A DNA stretch of 64,000 bases from NCBI GenBank assembly GCA_949987705.1, contig OX465281.1, positions 1,218,001-1,282,000 of the forward strand. Direction: 5' to 3'. The first letter of the stretch is position 1, and every line of letters starts with the position of its first letter. Both the position numbers and the translations under genes were made by a program. The notes under the pieces are model-generated. The model had not been told where the DNA came from, made no database searches, and saw only the letters and a list, made by a program, of their open reading frames with translations. The stretch comes from Thereva unica (lineage: Eukaryota > Arthropoda > Insecta > Diptera > Therevidae). Below, piece by piece: positions 23,741 through 35,517 of the stretch.

Positions 23741-24723
23741 GTAAGTGAATATTTTCGCATGAACTTAAAAACACTACTATTTCCTTGATTAAAAAAAACT
23801 CCTCACCTCCACGAAGGCCACTTTACAGGCAATTAAACCTGCAACGTGTGTATGCATATGTATTTGCTTTTCGCCAGGCAATTTTGTCGCTAGTTTTCGC
23901 ATTGTAATCTGGGTTGGAGGCCTTCAATTAGGACAGGCGAATCTTATGGTCTACGTTAATTATTATGCAGTTGGCTAGACTGATTAATGTGAAGTATAAT
24001 CATTTTATGGTGCTGCGATACGCTGTCTGAACACCTACCGATCGTTAGAGTCTGGTGGTTCCCTCAGTGGAGGATGCACGCAATTTTGCAATTTTTATTC
24101 AAGGTTTTAACTTTCATTGTTACAAGACTGACGAGGGTTTTGGTAAATTGTTTATGCTTTCCGAGCAACGAGTTTAGTTTGGCTGTGTGACATAATTTGG
24201 CATTTTGCCTTTCTATTTATTAATCGTGTTTCTTAAAGTCAGTGAGATATGCTTTTGTGAGCGTGATGGTTTGTGGAAGCAAACAATAGATCCTTATCGG
24301 TCTAAATGTTCATTAAGACTAGTTTAAACTATTAAGTTTTCGAATATTTCTGAATTCAACAGCTGCCAGACACATCTTGATTTCCTAGCCAAAGTACGAA
24401 GCCCATAACATATTAATGCACACTGGTTACGGTCAGTAGTAATCGCCAGCATAATCTGATGGCTACGTTTTCACACAAACAAATTTATAATCTAGCTACT
24501 GTATGTAAGTTGATATGCAATTTACTACACAAATTTACGTAATATGGCTAAAACAAGTCAGTCTCGCTCATTGCTTTCCAAATTTGCATCCGTAGAAAAC
24601 TATGTGAAATAAAATGGCCTCACATATGTTCTTTTCTCCTTCTCTTTGACAATATATATGAAACCCGCAAAATGGAAAAGAGAACCATCGAACTGATTCA
24701 AATATTTGCAATTTCAATTTCAG
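23741..24723 (+). other. shot: Intron
   Basis: Phase-1 intron with GTAAGT donor and ATTTCAATTTCAG acceptor. It is AT-rich, with no repeat or secondary gene recognised. Confidence 0.85.
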
Positions 24724-25637
24724 ATGTTGACACAAACGAACCAGATGAAAAATCTCTGATCACGTACATTTCATCATTGTACGATGTATTCCCAGAGCCG
24801 CCATCGATTCATCCACTTTTCGATATGGATTCACAACGTCGAGTACACGAGTATAAAGAATTGGCGCAAACCTATATCTATTGGTGCCGTGAGAAAACTG
24901 CCTATCTGCAAGAGCGCTCATTCCCATCAACGTTAATCGAAATGAAACGACTGTTAAATGATTTGAATCGTTTCCGAAACGACGAAATACCTCCAAAGAA
25001 ACGTGAAAAAACAAAACTTATACAAATATATAAGGAGCTCGAAAGATATTTTGAAAGTATTGGTGAAGTTGAAGTTGAGCCAGAGCTAGGACCTGAAACA
25101 ATTGAAAAGACATGGTATCGGCTTCAAACGGCACTTGCTGATCGTGATCACATCCTGCAGCAGGAAGTAGAAAGATTAGAGCGTCTGCAACGTCTGGCTG
25201 ATAAAATACAGCGAGAGGTTAAGCATACCGAAACGAAAATTATTGAAATAGAAGTAAGAATTACCGAGGAGAGCAGACGTATCGAGCGATTACATCCGGT
25301 CGATGCGAAAAACATTGTTGAGGGACTTGAAACCGATATTAGACACTTGGAGGATCCCATCCAAGATATGAATCAGGATTGCCACATCCTCAAAGAGGGA
25401 CGGTATCCCCATGCCAACGATCTACAGAAGAAAGTTACGAAACTCCATCAAAGATGGTCACAACTACGCACGACATTCCACACTACCCTTGTACAGAAGC
25501 TGTCCGGCCTTAGATATCCCGTCCAAGAGACAACGGTTATTCGTCAAACGCGTACCGTTGTTGAAACTAGGCAAATCGATACCAATCCATATTTCAAAGA
25601 CTTACAGGAATATACTGAATGGTGCCAGAGTAAACTG
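24724..25637 (+). CDS. shot: shot exon: end of CH2 and start of plakin domain
   Basis: The acceptor at 24,723 completes an Asp codon with the previous exon, and the donor CTG/GTGAGT follows 25,637 (phase 0, 304 full codons). The start, VDTNEPDEKSLITYISSLYD, is the last CH2 helix. FPEPPSIHPLFDM and the following residues are the linker into the plakin domain. The rest (EYKELAQTYIYWCREKT, then long charged helices with ERLERLQRLADKI and IERLHPVDAKNIVE) are spectrin-type three-helix repeats with heptad-like spacing. Role: part of the cytoplasmic linker that joins actin, microtubules and junctions. The in-frame ATG at 24,672 lies in the intron and is not a start. Confidence 0.95.
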
Positions 25638-25703
25638 GTGAGTGTGGACTTGTATACAATAAATTTTTCAAGCTATTATTAACGTTTTTATCTTTATTTT
25701 TAG

Positions 25704-26072
25704 AAACAACTCCTAGCTGCCGACTACGGCTCAGACCTGCCGTCTGTTAAAGCTGAATTGGAACATCACCAACAGGAACACAAGATCATAGATCAGTTCC
25801 ACTCAAAGATTCTCCATGCTGAAAGACAACAAACGAACTTTTCCGGAGACGAACTTAACCTTTATCAACAACGATTGAATCAACTCCAAAAACTGTACGC
25901 CGAACTGTTGAGCACATCGACGAAGCGATTGTCTGATTTGGATGCTCTGCAGCACTTCTTGGCGCAGGCTTCTTCTGAATTGCAATGGCTGAATGAGCGT
26001 GAGCAAGTAGAAATTAGTCGGGATTGGGCTGACAAGAACTTGGACCTGCCCTCGATTCATCGGTACTATGAG
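25704..26072 (+). CDS. shot: shot exon: plakin-domain spectrin repeat
   Basis: A 123-codon exon, phase 0 at both ends, after a 66-bp intron (acceptor TTATTTTTAG; donor GAG/GTAAGT). It encodes KQLLAADYGSDLPSVKAELE, a typical first-helix pattern, then QQRLNQLQKLYAELLSTSTK and ELQWLNEREQVEISRDWADK, ending SIHRYYE. Trp and Leu positions fit spectrin repeats of the plakin domain. It joins in frame to NLMSELEKRE in the next exon. Confidence 0.95.
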
Positions 26073-27634
26073 GTAAGTTTTGAATGCCCGAAGTTATCTT
26101 GACTTCTTTAGTTTTTTTTATTTGTTTCTGAATCGTTTCACTTGAGGCAAATTCTAAATTTCAGTTTAATTTCAAGCGTTCTTATGGAAATGGGGATGAG
26201 GTGAGTGGAGTTGACTTGTAGAAGGTTCAGGCATGAGGATTTAAATTAAATGTATTGAGGTTTTCATTTGTAGTTTGTTCTGTATTTTTCCCCCCTATTT
26301 TGTAGTAATTCAAGTTTAATTTTGTTTCTCCAATAAGCGTTGAGATGAAATCCAAATTTATTTGTCTTATGTTTATTTCATATCATTAGAGTATTGCTTT
26401 CGGGTATCCATCTTAATTGTCAGATCATTTTCCTGTTTTCAAAAAATGTCAGACATTTTGTAGTTTCGCTAAATAATACAAGGATAATAATTTCAAGATC
26501 AATAAATCTGGACGACACATGAACATTGTATGATGTCGCTTTTACAAATACTTTCAACCCTATTGTACCCCTATTAGAAATCCTTGTTACATTAATTCGA
26601 CGTTTTGACGTCAACCTGAATGACGTAGACATAAATATAAATTAAGTTAAAGCACATACTATATGATTCAACTAAGGTGCAGGAAACACAATATTTTTTA
26701 ATAGCAAGGTCTGCTTTACTCTAAGATACGAGGTGTGGCTATTAAATAACGAGACTGACGCTGTAAAACATTTTATTTTTATTTCATACATTTTTACTTG
26801 TTATCACCTTCAATATACACCCCTCCTCTATTCCTACAACGCTCCATGCGAATCTTCCATTGTTCGAAACAGTGCTGGAAGTCTTTTTCTGTCAGGTCCT
26901 CCAGGACGCGTGCCGCTTTCTCTTTCACAGCTTCAACAGACTCAAATCTAATTTTAATGCAGATTTCAACAGATAGAAGTCGCACGGCGTAAGATCCGGC
27001 GAATAAGGCGGATGGTCTAACATTGGGATGCAGAATTTGGCTAGAAACCTCTTAACAGACAATGCGGAATGTGTTGCGACAATGCGTTGCTCTACTGTTA
27101 CACTTAACATTTTTCCGGCGAAACAAAAAAACAACTCTAATGCGAACGAAGGCTACGGCTGTACTGATTTGTTTACAGAAGCGAGAGGCACTACATTCGA
27201 AAGAGAAGGCTTCACGATAACAGCTGTTGGTTGCTGGCGTTTGGCGCATGCGCACTTCTTCTGTAGCAGCGTCAGTCTCGTTATTTAATAGCCACACCTC
27301 GTATATTACTCTAAAATTTGGTCTAGTTTCAGTTTTCGTAATGTTTGTTGCTTCCATTTGAGGATTTTTTATCCGTGATAATTTTCAGCTTTCTCTCAAT
27401 TATTCACCAAATACAGATTGGAGTTAGTTTTAGGACAGCAGGTGTAGATTCTATACACAGGTAGCGGTCACATATTTCCCAACACAAGGTTCCAGCTTCA
27501 TTTTAATTGTTTTTTATTCCTAAGTCAATGGTTTTTTCGTTGCACATAAATATATTTGGTATGAATTTGCTTTTCTGGGTGTTTTGTTTAATACAGATTA
27601 ATTTCCATCAATTTAAAAAAAACTTTCTTTTTAG
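26073..27634 (+). other. shot: Intron carrying a mariner remnant
   Basis: Phase-0 intron of 1.56 kb. The middle (26,729-27,301) is a mariner deletion derivative; the rest is AT-rich and unremarkable. Confidence 0.85.
26729..27301 (-). mobile_element. Deleted mariner transposon with intact ends
   Basis: The inverted ends start CGAGGTGTGGCTATTAAATA, mirrored at 27,282-27,301, and are flanked by TA on both sides, the mariner target. On the - strand fragments of transposase remain: HPPYSPDLTPCDFYL (27,000-27,050), which includes the third catalytic-Asp signature, and ESVEAVKEKAARVLEDLTEK to GDNK (26,800-26,935), the usual C-terminus. The N-terminal half and earlier catalytic residues are gone, leaving 573 bp against a full length of about 1.3 kb. 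It cannot move on its own. Confidence 0.93.
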
Positions 27635-28553
27635 AATCTAATGTCCGAGCTTGAGAAGAGAGAGCTACACTTTGCCACAATCTTAGACCGTGGAGAAGCT
27701 CTTCTAGTCCAACAACATCCAGCCTCAAAATGCATTGAAGCTCATCTACAAGTGCTGCAATCACAATGGTCATGGCTACTGCAATTAACTTTGTGCCTTG
27801 AAGTACATCTAAAACACGCAACAGAATATCACCAATTTTATGCAGAAATCAAAGATGCCGAACAGTGGCTTGCCAAACGTGACGAAATACTTAACACTAA
27901 GTACTCGCAATCCGATTTTGGCCTAGATCAAGGAGAAGCACTTCTGAGAGGAATGCAGGACTTGCGGGAGGAACTTAACACATTCGGAGAAACAGTTCAA
28001 AACCTTCAGACAAGGTCACAAAACATCGTGCCACTTAAACAACGAAAGCAACCAGTCAACAGACAAACACCGGTGCAAGCAATTTGTGCTTATAAACAAC
28101 AGGGAACGGTGCCATTAGAAAAGGGTGAAACGTGCACTTTAATGGACACTTCTGGAAGGGTTAAATGGAGAGTAAGAAACACGAATGGGGTTGAAGGACC
28201 CGTCCCAGGTGCTTGTTTGCTACTACCGCCTCCGGATCAAGAAGCTATTGAATCTGCCGAACGGCTTAAGCGTCTTTTTGATCGATCTGTTGCGTTGTGG
28301 CAGAAGAAACAACTTCGATTGAGGCAGAACATGATCTTTGCCACTATTAAAGTAGTCAAGGGATGGGATTTCGAGCAGTTCCTTGCAATGGGACCCGAAC
28401 AAAGAACAGCAATAAGAAGGGCATTAAATGACGATGCTGACAAGCTCCTTAGCGAAGGGGACCCGGCAGATCCACAGCTTCGCCGTCTGAGACGAGAAAT
28501 GGATGAAGTAAATCGACTCTTCGATGAATTTGAAAAGAGAGCTAGAGCTGAAG
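27635..28553 (+). CDS. shot: shot exon: spectrin repeats and SH3 domain of plakin domain
   Basis: The acceptor CTTTCTTTTTAG precedes 27,635 (phase 0), and the donor GAAG/GTAAGT at 28,553 is phase 1. It encodes 306 codons. Residues 1-135 are helical spectrin repeat (LMSELEKRELHFATILDRGE, HATEYHQFYAEIKDAEQWLA). About residues 143-200 are the SH3 domain embedded in plakin domains: TPVQAICAYKQQGTVPLEKG, then VKWRVRNTNGVEGPVPGACL, ending LLPPPD. In plakins this SH3 packs against a spectrin repeat and its ligand groove is atypical. The C-terminal part (FDRSVALWQKKQLRLRQNMI, FEQFLAMGPEQRTAIRRALN) continues the next repeat. Confidence 0.96.
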
Positions 28554-28997
28554 GTAAGTAATGCTTAAAGAATAAAAAAACTATTGATCAAATGAACAAT
28601 GCTTGCAATTGGACCAATTATTCAATTTTCTTCCGACAAATTTGGCATTTATTATGTGGGCCGTTTTTCCAAAACAATGGATAAGTAATTTTTGGGCAAC
28701 ACTTGCTAATTGAATAATTGCGGTTAGATTGTGTCAGTAAGGACTGATTGTGGGCATTTTTTTTTAAATTTTATCATCCCACGGAATTGGTTCTTTACGA
28801 CAACAAAAAACTATAGAAGAGTTCCTTAAAATTTTCTGTCCAAATGCATTTCAGTTTGCGTCTGGCACTGAAAGTGAATTGTTCAAATGAGGAAAATATT
28901 CCGGTCTTTCCGCGGTACGTTCACTGCAAGCAATTCATTTGATGTAGTCCAGTGCTCTGTTGTAATTATACTAATTTGTTTTTCTTGTGAATTTTAG
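28554..28997 (+). other. shot: Intron
   Basis: Phase-1 intron of 444 bp with GTAAGT donor and GAATTTTAG acceptor. Nothing else is seen in it. Confidence 0.85.
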
Positions 28998-29628
28998 AGG
29001 AAAGTAAGCAGGCAAGTCGATTGTTTACCGAAGAATGTCTTACAATAAAAACGAAACTCGAGGACATGGCCAGGGAGCTGGATCACATCATCTTATCCCC
29101 GATGCCCCGTGACTTGGACTCATTAGAGCATGCTGTACAAATACATGAGGACTACAAGCGCCGCTTGAAGCTTCTTGAGCCCGATTTAAAACACTTACAA
29201 GAAACCTTCCGTACAATAGCTCTGAAAACTCCAGCTTTGAAGAAGAGCCTGGATAATCTATTAGATTTATGGAAAGAATTGAATACTCAAAGTAATCTTC
29301 ATGGTGATAGATTGAAGTTGCTCGAAGGCTCTCTAGCTGGACTAGAAGATAATGAGCAAGTGATTTCTGAATTGGAAGGTGCTTTAGCTAAACATCAAGA
29401 AATGCCATCGACGCCAGATGGTTTACATATCGTGTTTAAGCAATTGTCAACTATGCAGGATATTATTACACAACAGCAGCCGCAAATGGATAAAATGAAC
29501 GATTCTGCTGATCAGTTAGGGCGTATGGGTGTACCAACTAAAGTTCTTGGTGATCTTAAGCGACTTCATGCTAATGTCGAACGGCTTAATACTAGATGGA
29601 GTAATGTTTGTGGACAATTGGCCGATAG
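28998..29628 (+). CDS. shot: shot exon: plakin-domain spectrin repeats
   Basis: The exon enters in phase 1 (G/AG gives Glu) and leaves in phase 2 (GATAG/GTATGT). It encodes EESKQASRLFTEECLTIKTK, then FRTIALKTPALKKSLDNLLD, LEDNEQVISELEGALAKHQE and MGVPTKVLGDLKRLHANVER. These are helical spectrin repeats strongly conserved in Short stop. The apparent stop at 29,636 lies in the intron. There is no break in the frame. Confidence 0.95.
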
Positions 29629-30080
29629 GTATGTATGAAAGTGTTTGATTTTATTAATTTAAAATGTGTTATGGTGTGATTCTTAGTAGCATTTTATACA
29701 AACTGCTTTTTATAAATTCGGTATAAAATTTTACAATAGTTATTAGACCTACTAGAATATACCGGCCTTAAGTTTTTGATTAATGCTGTTGTGCCAAAAA
29801 AGTTGCTATAACTTAAATAAATGTTTTCCAAATCAATCCAAAGCGTTATGAAATATTGCTCTTACATTTAAGTGAATTTTCTTTCAATAAAACTCGCATT
29901 TTATATCTCAATCGGTCAAATGTCTTGCCTTTAGCACTTTACAAAACTATTATTCTTTATCCAAAGTAAGTTCAATAATCTATTACCGTTTGTATTGTTG
30001 TGTGATTTTAACCACACTATTAACACATCATAACTCCATTGTTCCAACTTTACAAATGATTAATTTTATTTCATTTTTAG
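29629..30080 (+). other. shot: Intron
   Basis: Phase-2 intron of 452 bp, AT-rich, with acceptor TTTCATTTTTAG. Nothing else is recognised. Confidence 0.85.
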
Positions 30081-30216
30081 GCTTCGATCATGCGAAACAG
30101 CAATCGGTCTTCTGAAAAATATGCACTCAAGCATTCAAGTAGAAGAAAGTTGGGTGGATGGAACTACAGAGAAGCTATCAGCCATGCCTACAGCAACATC
30201 AGCGCTTGAGTTGGAC
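30081..30216 (+). CDS. shot: shot exon: plakin-domain segment
   Basis: A 136-nt exon that completes an Arg codon with the previous exon and leaves in phase 0 (TTGGAC/GTGAGT). It encodes RLRSCETAIGLLKNMHSSIQ, then VEESWVDGTTEKLSAMPTAT, ending ALELD. It continues the last spectrin repeat of the plakin domain and matches the Short stop order. Confidence 0.93.
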
Positions 30217-32861
30217 GTGAGTATTGCAATCCTCAAACCCCAACTTTCTTTAAATCCAGTTTTGAACCCGATTTATAAAATTTTCCTCTTCTACGAAAAA
30301 ACAAATTTCCTCGACCACACCCGCACCACTTTTTATAATTATCTTTTCTAGGAAAAATGAGGTTCTACTTTATTAGAATTTCTACCTTTTTTTATCACCG
30401 AATTTTCCGAATTTATTTCAATTGTAATGAAATTTGCAAAGATAATTTTATCGATTTCTTTTCGAAAAAGCACAAAATTACGCTTGCTGTCTTGTGATGT
30501 CCTAGGTGTTTGGTACGTTGTATAAATTGTCCGTCCAGTTTGTAGAATAAAGAAAATACAATACGAGGAGTGGATATTATTAAGATAAATTTGCAATTGT
30601 TTGTGGGCGTCAATTATGTAAATAATTTTTTTGATAGCGGTGGGGAAAGATGAAATACAAATTTCTTATGTATTATATATATTTACACAAACACATTTTT
30701 AGTCTAGCAAGACACACATGTAAATTTGAATTAACATTTTCGCATGGTATTTTAAGGATTTTAATTTATAAGTTGCTCTTCGTATGTGACCTGTTCTTAT
30801 TTATTAATATTTATTACCATCCAAACTATTACATTTAAGAAAACCTTCTCTGTTTCATCATAATTGAAATGAATGACCATTTCTTGCTTTTCGATTCTTA
30901 TTTGATTCAACAATCCAACACAAATGAATGCTCAAAATAAGTTCAAACGATCGATTTCAAATGATTCTAATCCCTGGACGCAGTCTCCATTTATAGCGAC
31001 AAGATCAACAATATCGTTGCTGTGCGTCGACAATTGTACCTTTCAGTCGACAGGTAACTTCTATGCGAAAATATGGTGAGTCCTAGATCAGACGTCATAT
31101 ATTTCTTCTGATGTCATCCAGGTTGGCATCCCTAAGCTCTGAGCGTCCTGGTCTACGCCATCGTTCCAGCGGAGATTAGATCTACCCCGTAATGTAGGCC
31201 CTCCATATTTAACCAGCTCCGCTGGAATGCCGTCTGCACCCGAGGCCTTGTTGTTTTTGTGCCAAGTTATGGCTCTGGTAATTTTATCCAAGCTTGGTGG
31301 TAGCATAGCATTATCATCAGATATTGGTGGAGCCTCCGAATCTTCAGTTAGCTCGCCATTTAGCAATTCATGAAAGAGCTCTTCCCATCGCTTCATGATC
31401 CCTTTAGGATCGGTGATCAGAATCCCTTCTTTGTCTTTGCATTATGTGCAATGTGGTGTGAATTGCGTCATACTGTGGACTCTGTGGTTGAACTCCCGCG
31501 CCTAGTGCGGCCGTCGCTCTCTGTACTGTTCTAGTTCACAGACGAGATTTTTTCCCAGGCTTTCTTTTTTCGTCTGGGTGTTCTCTTTTCTTCTTTTCTA
31601 AGGTCCTTATATTCTCTTCGCGTGCCCGTGTTCTCTGAGATTGCTGCATTGCTCGGTCCGCAGCGTTTTTACGTTCAATAGCCAGCTTGCATTCATTGTC
31701 GAACCAGTCGTTCGGATCTCTACGACTTCTGCCTAAGATGGAATGAGCAGGACTAATGACAAATTTTTTTAAGGCGGGTCCAGCTCTCGTCGTATTTTGG
31801 CCCTTAATTAATCAGATGGTATTCCGCACGTAGCGTCGTCACTAGTGTGACTTGTTCCAAAGACACAAAGCATGCAATTAACCTAAAGTTAGAAAAAATT
31901 AGCGGTGGCCAATTTTGCATCAAAACAGCGCTAGAGCTTAGCGTGCAAGTGAAGCTCGCTCATCGTACATTTCTTAAAGCTTTTCGTTGGTTCTAACAGG
32001 CAATTCGTTTTGGCTAACCTTTACAGGAGCAAATATCCTTCTTCGCAATTTCCTTTGGAAGTTTTCGAGCTGATATTCTGTTTGTTTGGTCAATGTCCAA
32101 GCCTCAAAATCTCCATTCTATGATCGGCAAGATGTATGCTTCAGGCTAATCCTTGTTCTCCTTGTGTACGATCATGTACTTTGTTTTTGTTCTTTATTGA
32201 ACTTTGCTGAACTTTCTACAATTCTTGAAAAGGTTTCATTGCGTCATGCGCTCTGCAAATATGATTATTTCCAATGTGAAGGCTAGAATCTGAATATTGC
32301 AGTCTCTTGCAGTACATTGTCTATATTTTTTTGAAAGCCAACGATATTCTCTGCAAAGTTAAGCCACATCTAATCCTCTCCAGTAATTTTTTAAATTAAA
32401 ATACTTACAATACCATTTCCGAAAACAGTAGTTACCTAATCACAGAACAATATCAAGAACCACACTACACAAGAGCGTTTCACATGAAAAACAATTTTGT
32501 ATAATACACAAAAAAAATACAAAAAATAATTTGCACAAATACGTTAGTTTTTGGGTATGGCACAATGTACACAATACACACAAGAATATAGTTTTGTCCC
32601 CTCTAATCAATCCTTTACTCTAATCTCCAGTATATTTATGTCCTTAATATATTTTTGTTTAAATAATTGTTGCTGTAAATACTAATCGTTTTATTAATAA
32701 ATTTTCTTAATTCATCATCAATTCAACTATACACAACACAACAAAAAACAAAAACAAAATAAAAAAAAATAAATCAATTATAAACACACACACACAATCA
32801 CACAAAACACTCAACCAATTCCCACACGATGCGAAACAAACATCATCACAACAAAATGTAG
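30217..32861 (+). other. shot: Intron carrying an RTE-like LINE remnant
   Basis: Phase-0 intron of 2.6 kb. An antisense LINE remnant lies at 31,085-31,790. 32,400-32,860 is very A-rich with CACA and ACAA runs and simple A-tracts. Confidence 0.8.
31085..31790 (-). mobile_element. Internally deleted RTE-like LINE
   Basis: On the - strand 31,396-31,200 encodes RWEELFHELLNGELTEDSEA and HKNNKASGADGIPAELVKYG, the N-terminal RT block of RTE-type LINEs. It is fused in frame to RSNLRWNDGVDQDAQSLGMP, the C-terminal signature of the same group. The whole RT palm and thumb between them is missing. Further 5' on that strand (31,690-31,560) a WFDNECKLAIERKNAADRAM-like segment is legible in broken frames. 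Confidence 0.8.
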
Positions 32862-32945
32862 AACTTACTCGGGGCTGCTATTGAGCGTAAACCTAAAATT
32901 GAACAAGTCAACTTAACTGGAGGTCGACTAATACGAGAAGCTAAG
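32862..32945 (+). CDS. shot: shot small exon after plakin spectrin repeats
   Basis: A 28-codon, phase 0-0 exon (acceptor CAACAAAATGTAG; donor GCTAAG/GTAATT) encoding NLLGAAIERKPKIEQVNLTG followed by GRLIREAK. It has no start codon, so it was identified by translation and conservation in Short stop. Being symmetric, it could be skipped without a frameshift. Confidence 0.9.
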
Positions 32946-33650
32946 GTAATTAATGTTAAGTTATTAATTTTCTTGATTTAGCATATTGATGAATAAACAG
33001 AAAAATGAATGACTGGAATGAATGTGGAATGTATTGTGTGTACAGTGAAAATGTGTGGAATGAAAACCAGAGCTGAAAGAGTGTCAAGAACTGCGATTTT
33101 GAATGTGATTTATTGATAAGAGAACAACTGGCCTTTATTTAATGCTTTTTAAACTTTGAAGCAATAATTTTCAATAATAAGTAATTGGAAGTAATTGTAC
33201 TAGATTTCTTTAGCTTTTCAAAGAAATTGAGCCTTTTGGAGGCGGTTTTTGAAATTCTCCCCCGCATTACTTTAAGTGGATCTCTAAGAAAACTGTTGCT
33301 GACTCCTATATAGAAACTAATATAACGATTATCAAGATAATTTAACAATTTATAATAATTAAAAAAAATAACAATCAAGCCACAAAGAAAAGCCTGAGAA
33401 AACTCTTTTTCATGCTTATTTTGTTGGCGAAAAACAGAAAACGGTTGAGAATAGTTAAAAAGCACTAAATATCGCAACATTTATATTTATTAATTCTATT
33501 AGCTATAAAGAGAAATTTATTATTCTAAATAAACGATATTAACCAACCCTTAACTTAAAACGTACTAACACTTAATTCAAATTAACAACCAATTATGTTC
33601 CTGTGCTGTGCGCTGCATCTCTACTATCGCCGTACAATATAACAACTTAG
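32946..33650 (+). other. shot: Intron
   Basis: Phase-0 intron of 705 bp, AT-rich. The antisense open frame at 33,139-33,480 shows no domain and biased AT-rich codons, and I regard it as chance. Confidence 0.75.
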
Positions 33651-33872
33651 ATTTATGATGGCAAATGTCTTCACTACGTTGATTGGCTAGTGGAGGCGCG
33701 CCCATCATTTTCTCCGCCGCGACGAGATCTGCGGCCACCAGGTGCTGATCCAGGTGCTACAGAAGTTTACAGCCAACGTTTGGATGTATTAAATAACAAA
33801 TATGAACGCCTGCTGGAGACGCTGTCACAACGATTGAAAACCGCCATTGAAGTTAATGGGGCCGATGGATTG
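33651..33872 (+). CDS. shot: shot exon: end of plakin-domain module
   Basis: A 74-codon, phase 0-0 exon (acceptor ATAACAACTTAG; donor GATTG/GTAAGT). It encodes IYDGKCLHYVDWLVEARPSF, then SPPRRDLRPPGADPGATEVY and LNNKYERLLETLSQRLKTAI, ending NGADGL. The Pro/Arg-rich linker followed by a helical repeat start is typical of Short stop. The ATG at 33,690 is internal, because translation is open upstream to the acceptor. Next exons in phase 0 include 56,375. Confidence 0.92.
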
Positions 33873-34439
33873 GTAAGTATTTTTTTGTTTTTGCTTTTGA
33901 AGATTATAAACCTAAAACAGTGCAAAATCGTACCGCCATTTATATGCAGTTATTTAATGAATTTTAAACTCTTTTATTCAACAAAATATTTCTTAGCAAG
34001 GAGGACAATATTCAAACAAACCTAAAACAATTAATTCGGGTTTAAACTTTTAGAAATTCGGAATAAACACAGCCATCGAAGTTCGGCCCCCTTGTCCCCA
34101 AAGATATTGAAAATAACTATGTTAACTATAATAGATATCGAGGCTAATATTTCCTGCATTTATGTAGTAGGTACAATGGGTACATAAAACTTGATTAAGC
34201 CCGCCACAAAGTGGGGCAACTGGGACGAATTGTCCCGAGCCCCAAGGAAATAGATTGAAACCCAAAAAGTTAAAACCCCCATATCCTTGCTTTCTGAACG
34301 TCCAGCAGTATCCTAGGATCTAAAATCCAAGCATGCAGAGTTCTAAAAAATTGAATGGACAGAGATCTTAGAACAGAGTTTGAATGGTACCAGTATTAAA
34401 TATTTTTTTAGTAATAGATTTTTTGGAATTTCATACTCC

Positions 34440-35517
34440 GTAAAGGGGTCCCAAAGAAGGTCCAAGAACTATTAAAGTTCTGTCGTCAGATGAAGCGACA
34501 ATTCGTCATCGGTTGGGTTCCCCATTCTATTTTGGCGATTACCGTTGTAAACGAGAGAGGTGACTGTCTCCTAAATTTTTTTGCTATGAATAACATGATC
34601 TTAAAAATAGGGGATACAAACCCACTTTTGTCCCCGGTGGTAGGGGAGAAATCAGATGTGCCGGCTCAGTGTGTGAACTAAAGATGGCAGCTCACTGTAT
34701 TGCTGATCTCCTCCGGCCATGAAAGCAACACTGTTTCTTCCTTTCAGTCGTCACGTAAAGTGCCCTGGGGTAGTGACAGACTGGCTGCAATGCGGAGGAA
34801 AGTTAGGAGATTGTTCAATAGGACAACATGCTGGGCAAAGGCAAGCATACAGGTTCTCCTTAACAGGTTACAATAAGGAGTGAAGACGTTCCAAAACGAC
34901 TGCCTGGAGAAAGCATTGTGAGAGCCTGAAGACTATTACAGGCAACTAGACTCCAAAAGCTCCTCTCCCACTCAATGGAGTGGGCTTCTCAAAATGGAGG
35001 AAGAAGAATACACCTCTAACTTCTTCACCTCTTTGAACTTTAAAGTGTTTCAGCGAACCCTTTTCAAGGTTAACCTTTCAGACCACTTATTCCCGGGATG
35101 CTGGGTACAGTTATATAACCGTTCCAGACCGTTGTTCCCGGAGCCTTTCTGGGGACACCGTTTACTGGGAAAAGGTTAAATGTGCATTTACGTCTTTTTA
35201 ACACGGAGGACTTCCTGCAGTCCTTCAGAAGTTCCTCGATCTGATTCTCGATAATCGTATCTTTCTCTTTAGAGCCCAGCTTTAATTGGGGACATATTCC
35301 AACCTTAGAAATAGAGTGCCGACTCTGCTTTGAAGGCGAAAAGGCTTCTACACATGTTCTCTATGAATTTCCTGCTCTGATTTGGCTTGAAGGTCCTCGC
35401 CTAATTTCGGTCACTGAAGACCTTGCCTTCGTTCGGAGGGCAGACCGTCTTTTCCGTACCTGAAGTATGTGGACAATGTGGGTAGGCCCTATACGCACAT
35501 AATAATAATAATAATAA
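34440..35517 (+). mobile_element. I/R1-like LINE, heavily deleted, with AAT tail
   Basis: Broken + frames show an endonuclease-like end (VNERGDCLLNFFAMNNMILK, 34,545-34,605), a RRKVRRLFNRTTCWAKA segment near 34,795-34,840 and a C-terminal Cys knuckle ECRLCFEGEKASTHVLYEFP (35,310-35,370). It ends in an (AAT)n tract at 35,501-35,517, a plausible microsatellite-type LINE tail. The RT core is deleted. Confidence 0.6.

Noticed and set aside
24672..24723. ATG at 24,672 as a start for the CH2/plakin exon
   Set aside because: The 17 codons before 24,724 do not match spectraplakin. A strong acceptor at 24,721-24,723 restores the conserved LLDPEDVDTNEPDEK junction with the previous exon.
33139..33480. 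113-codon antisense open frame in an intron
   Set aside because: AT-driven composition, no domain, no splice or regulatory context.
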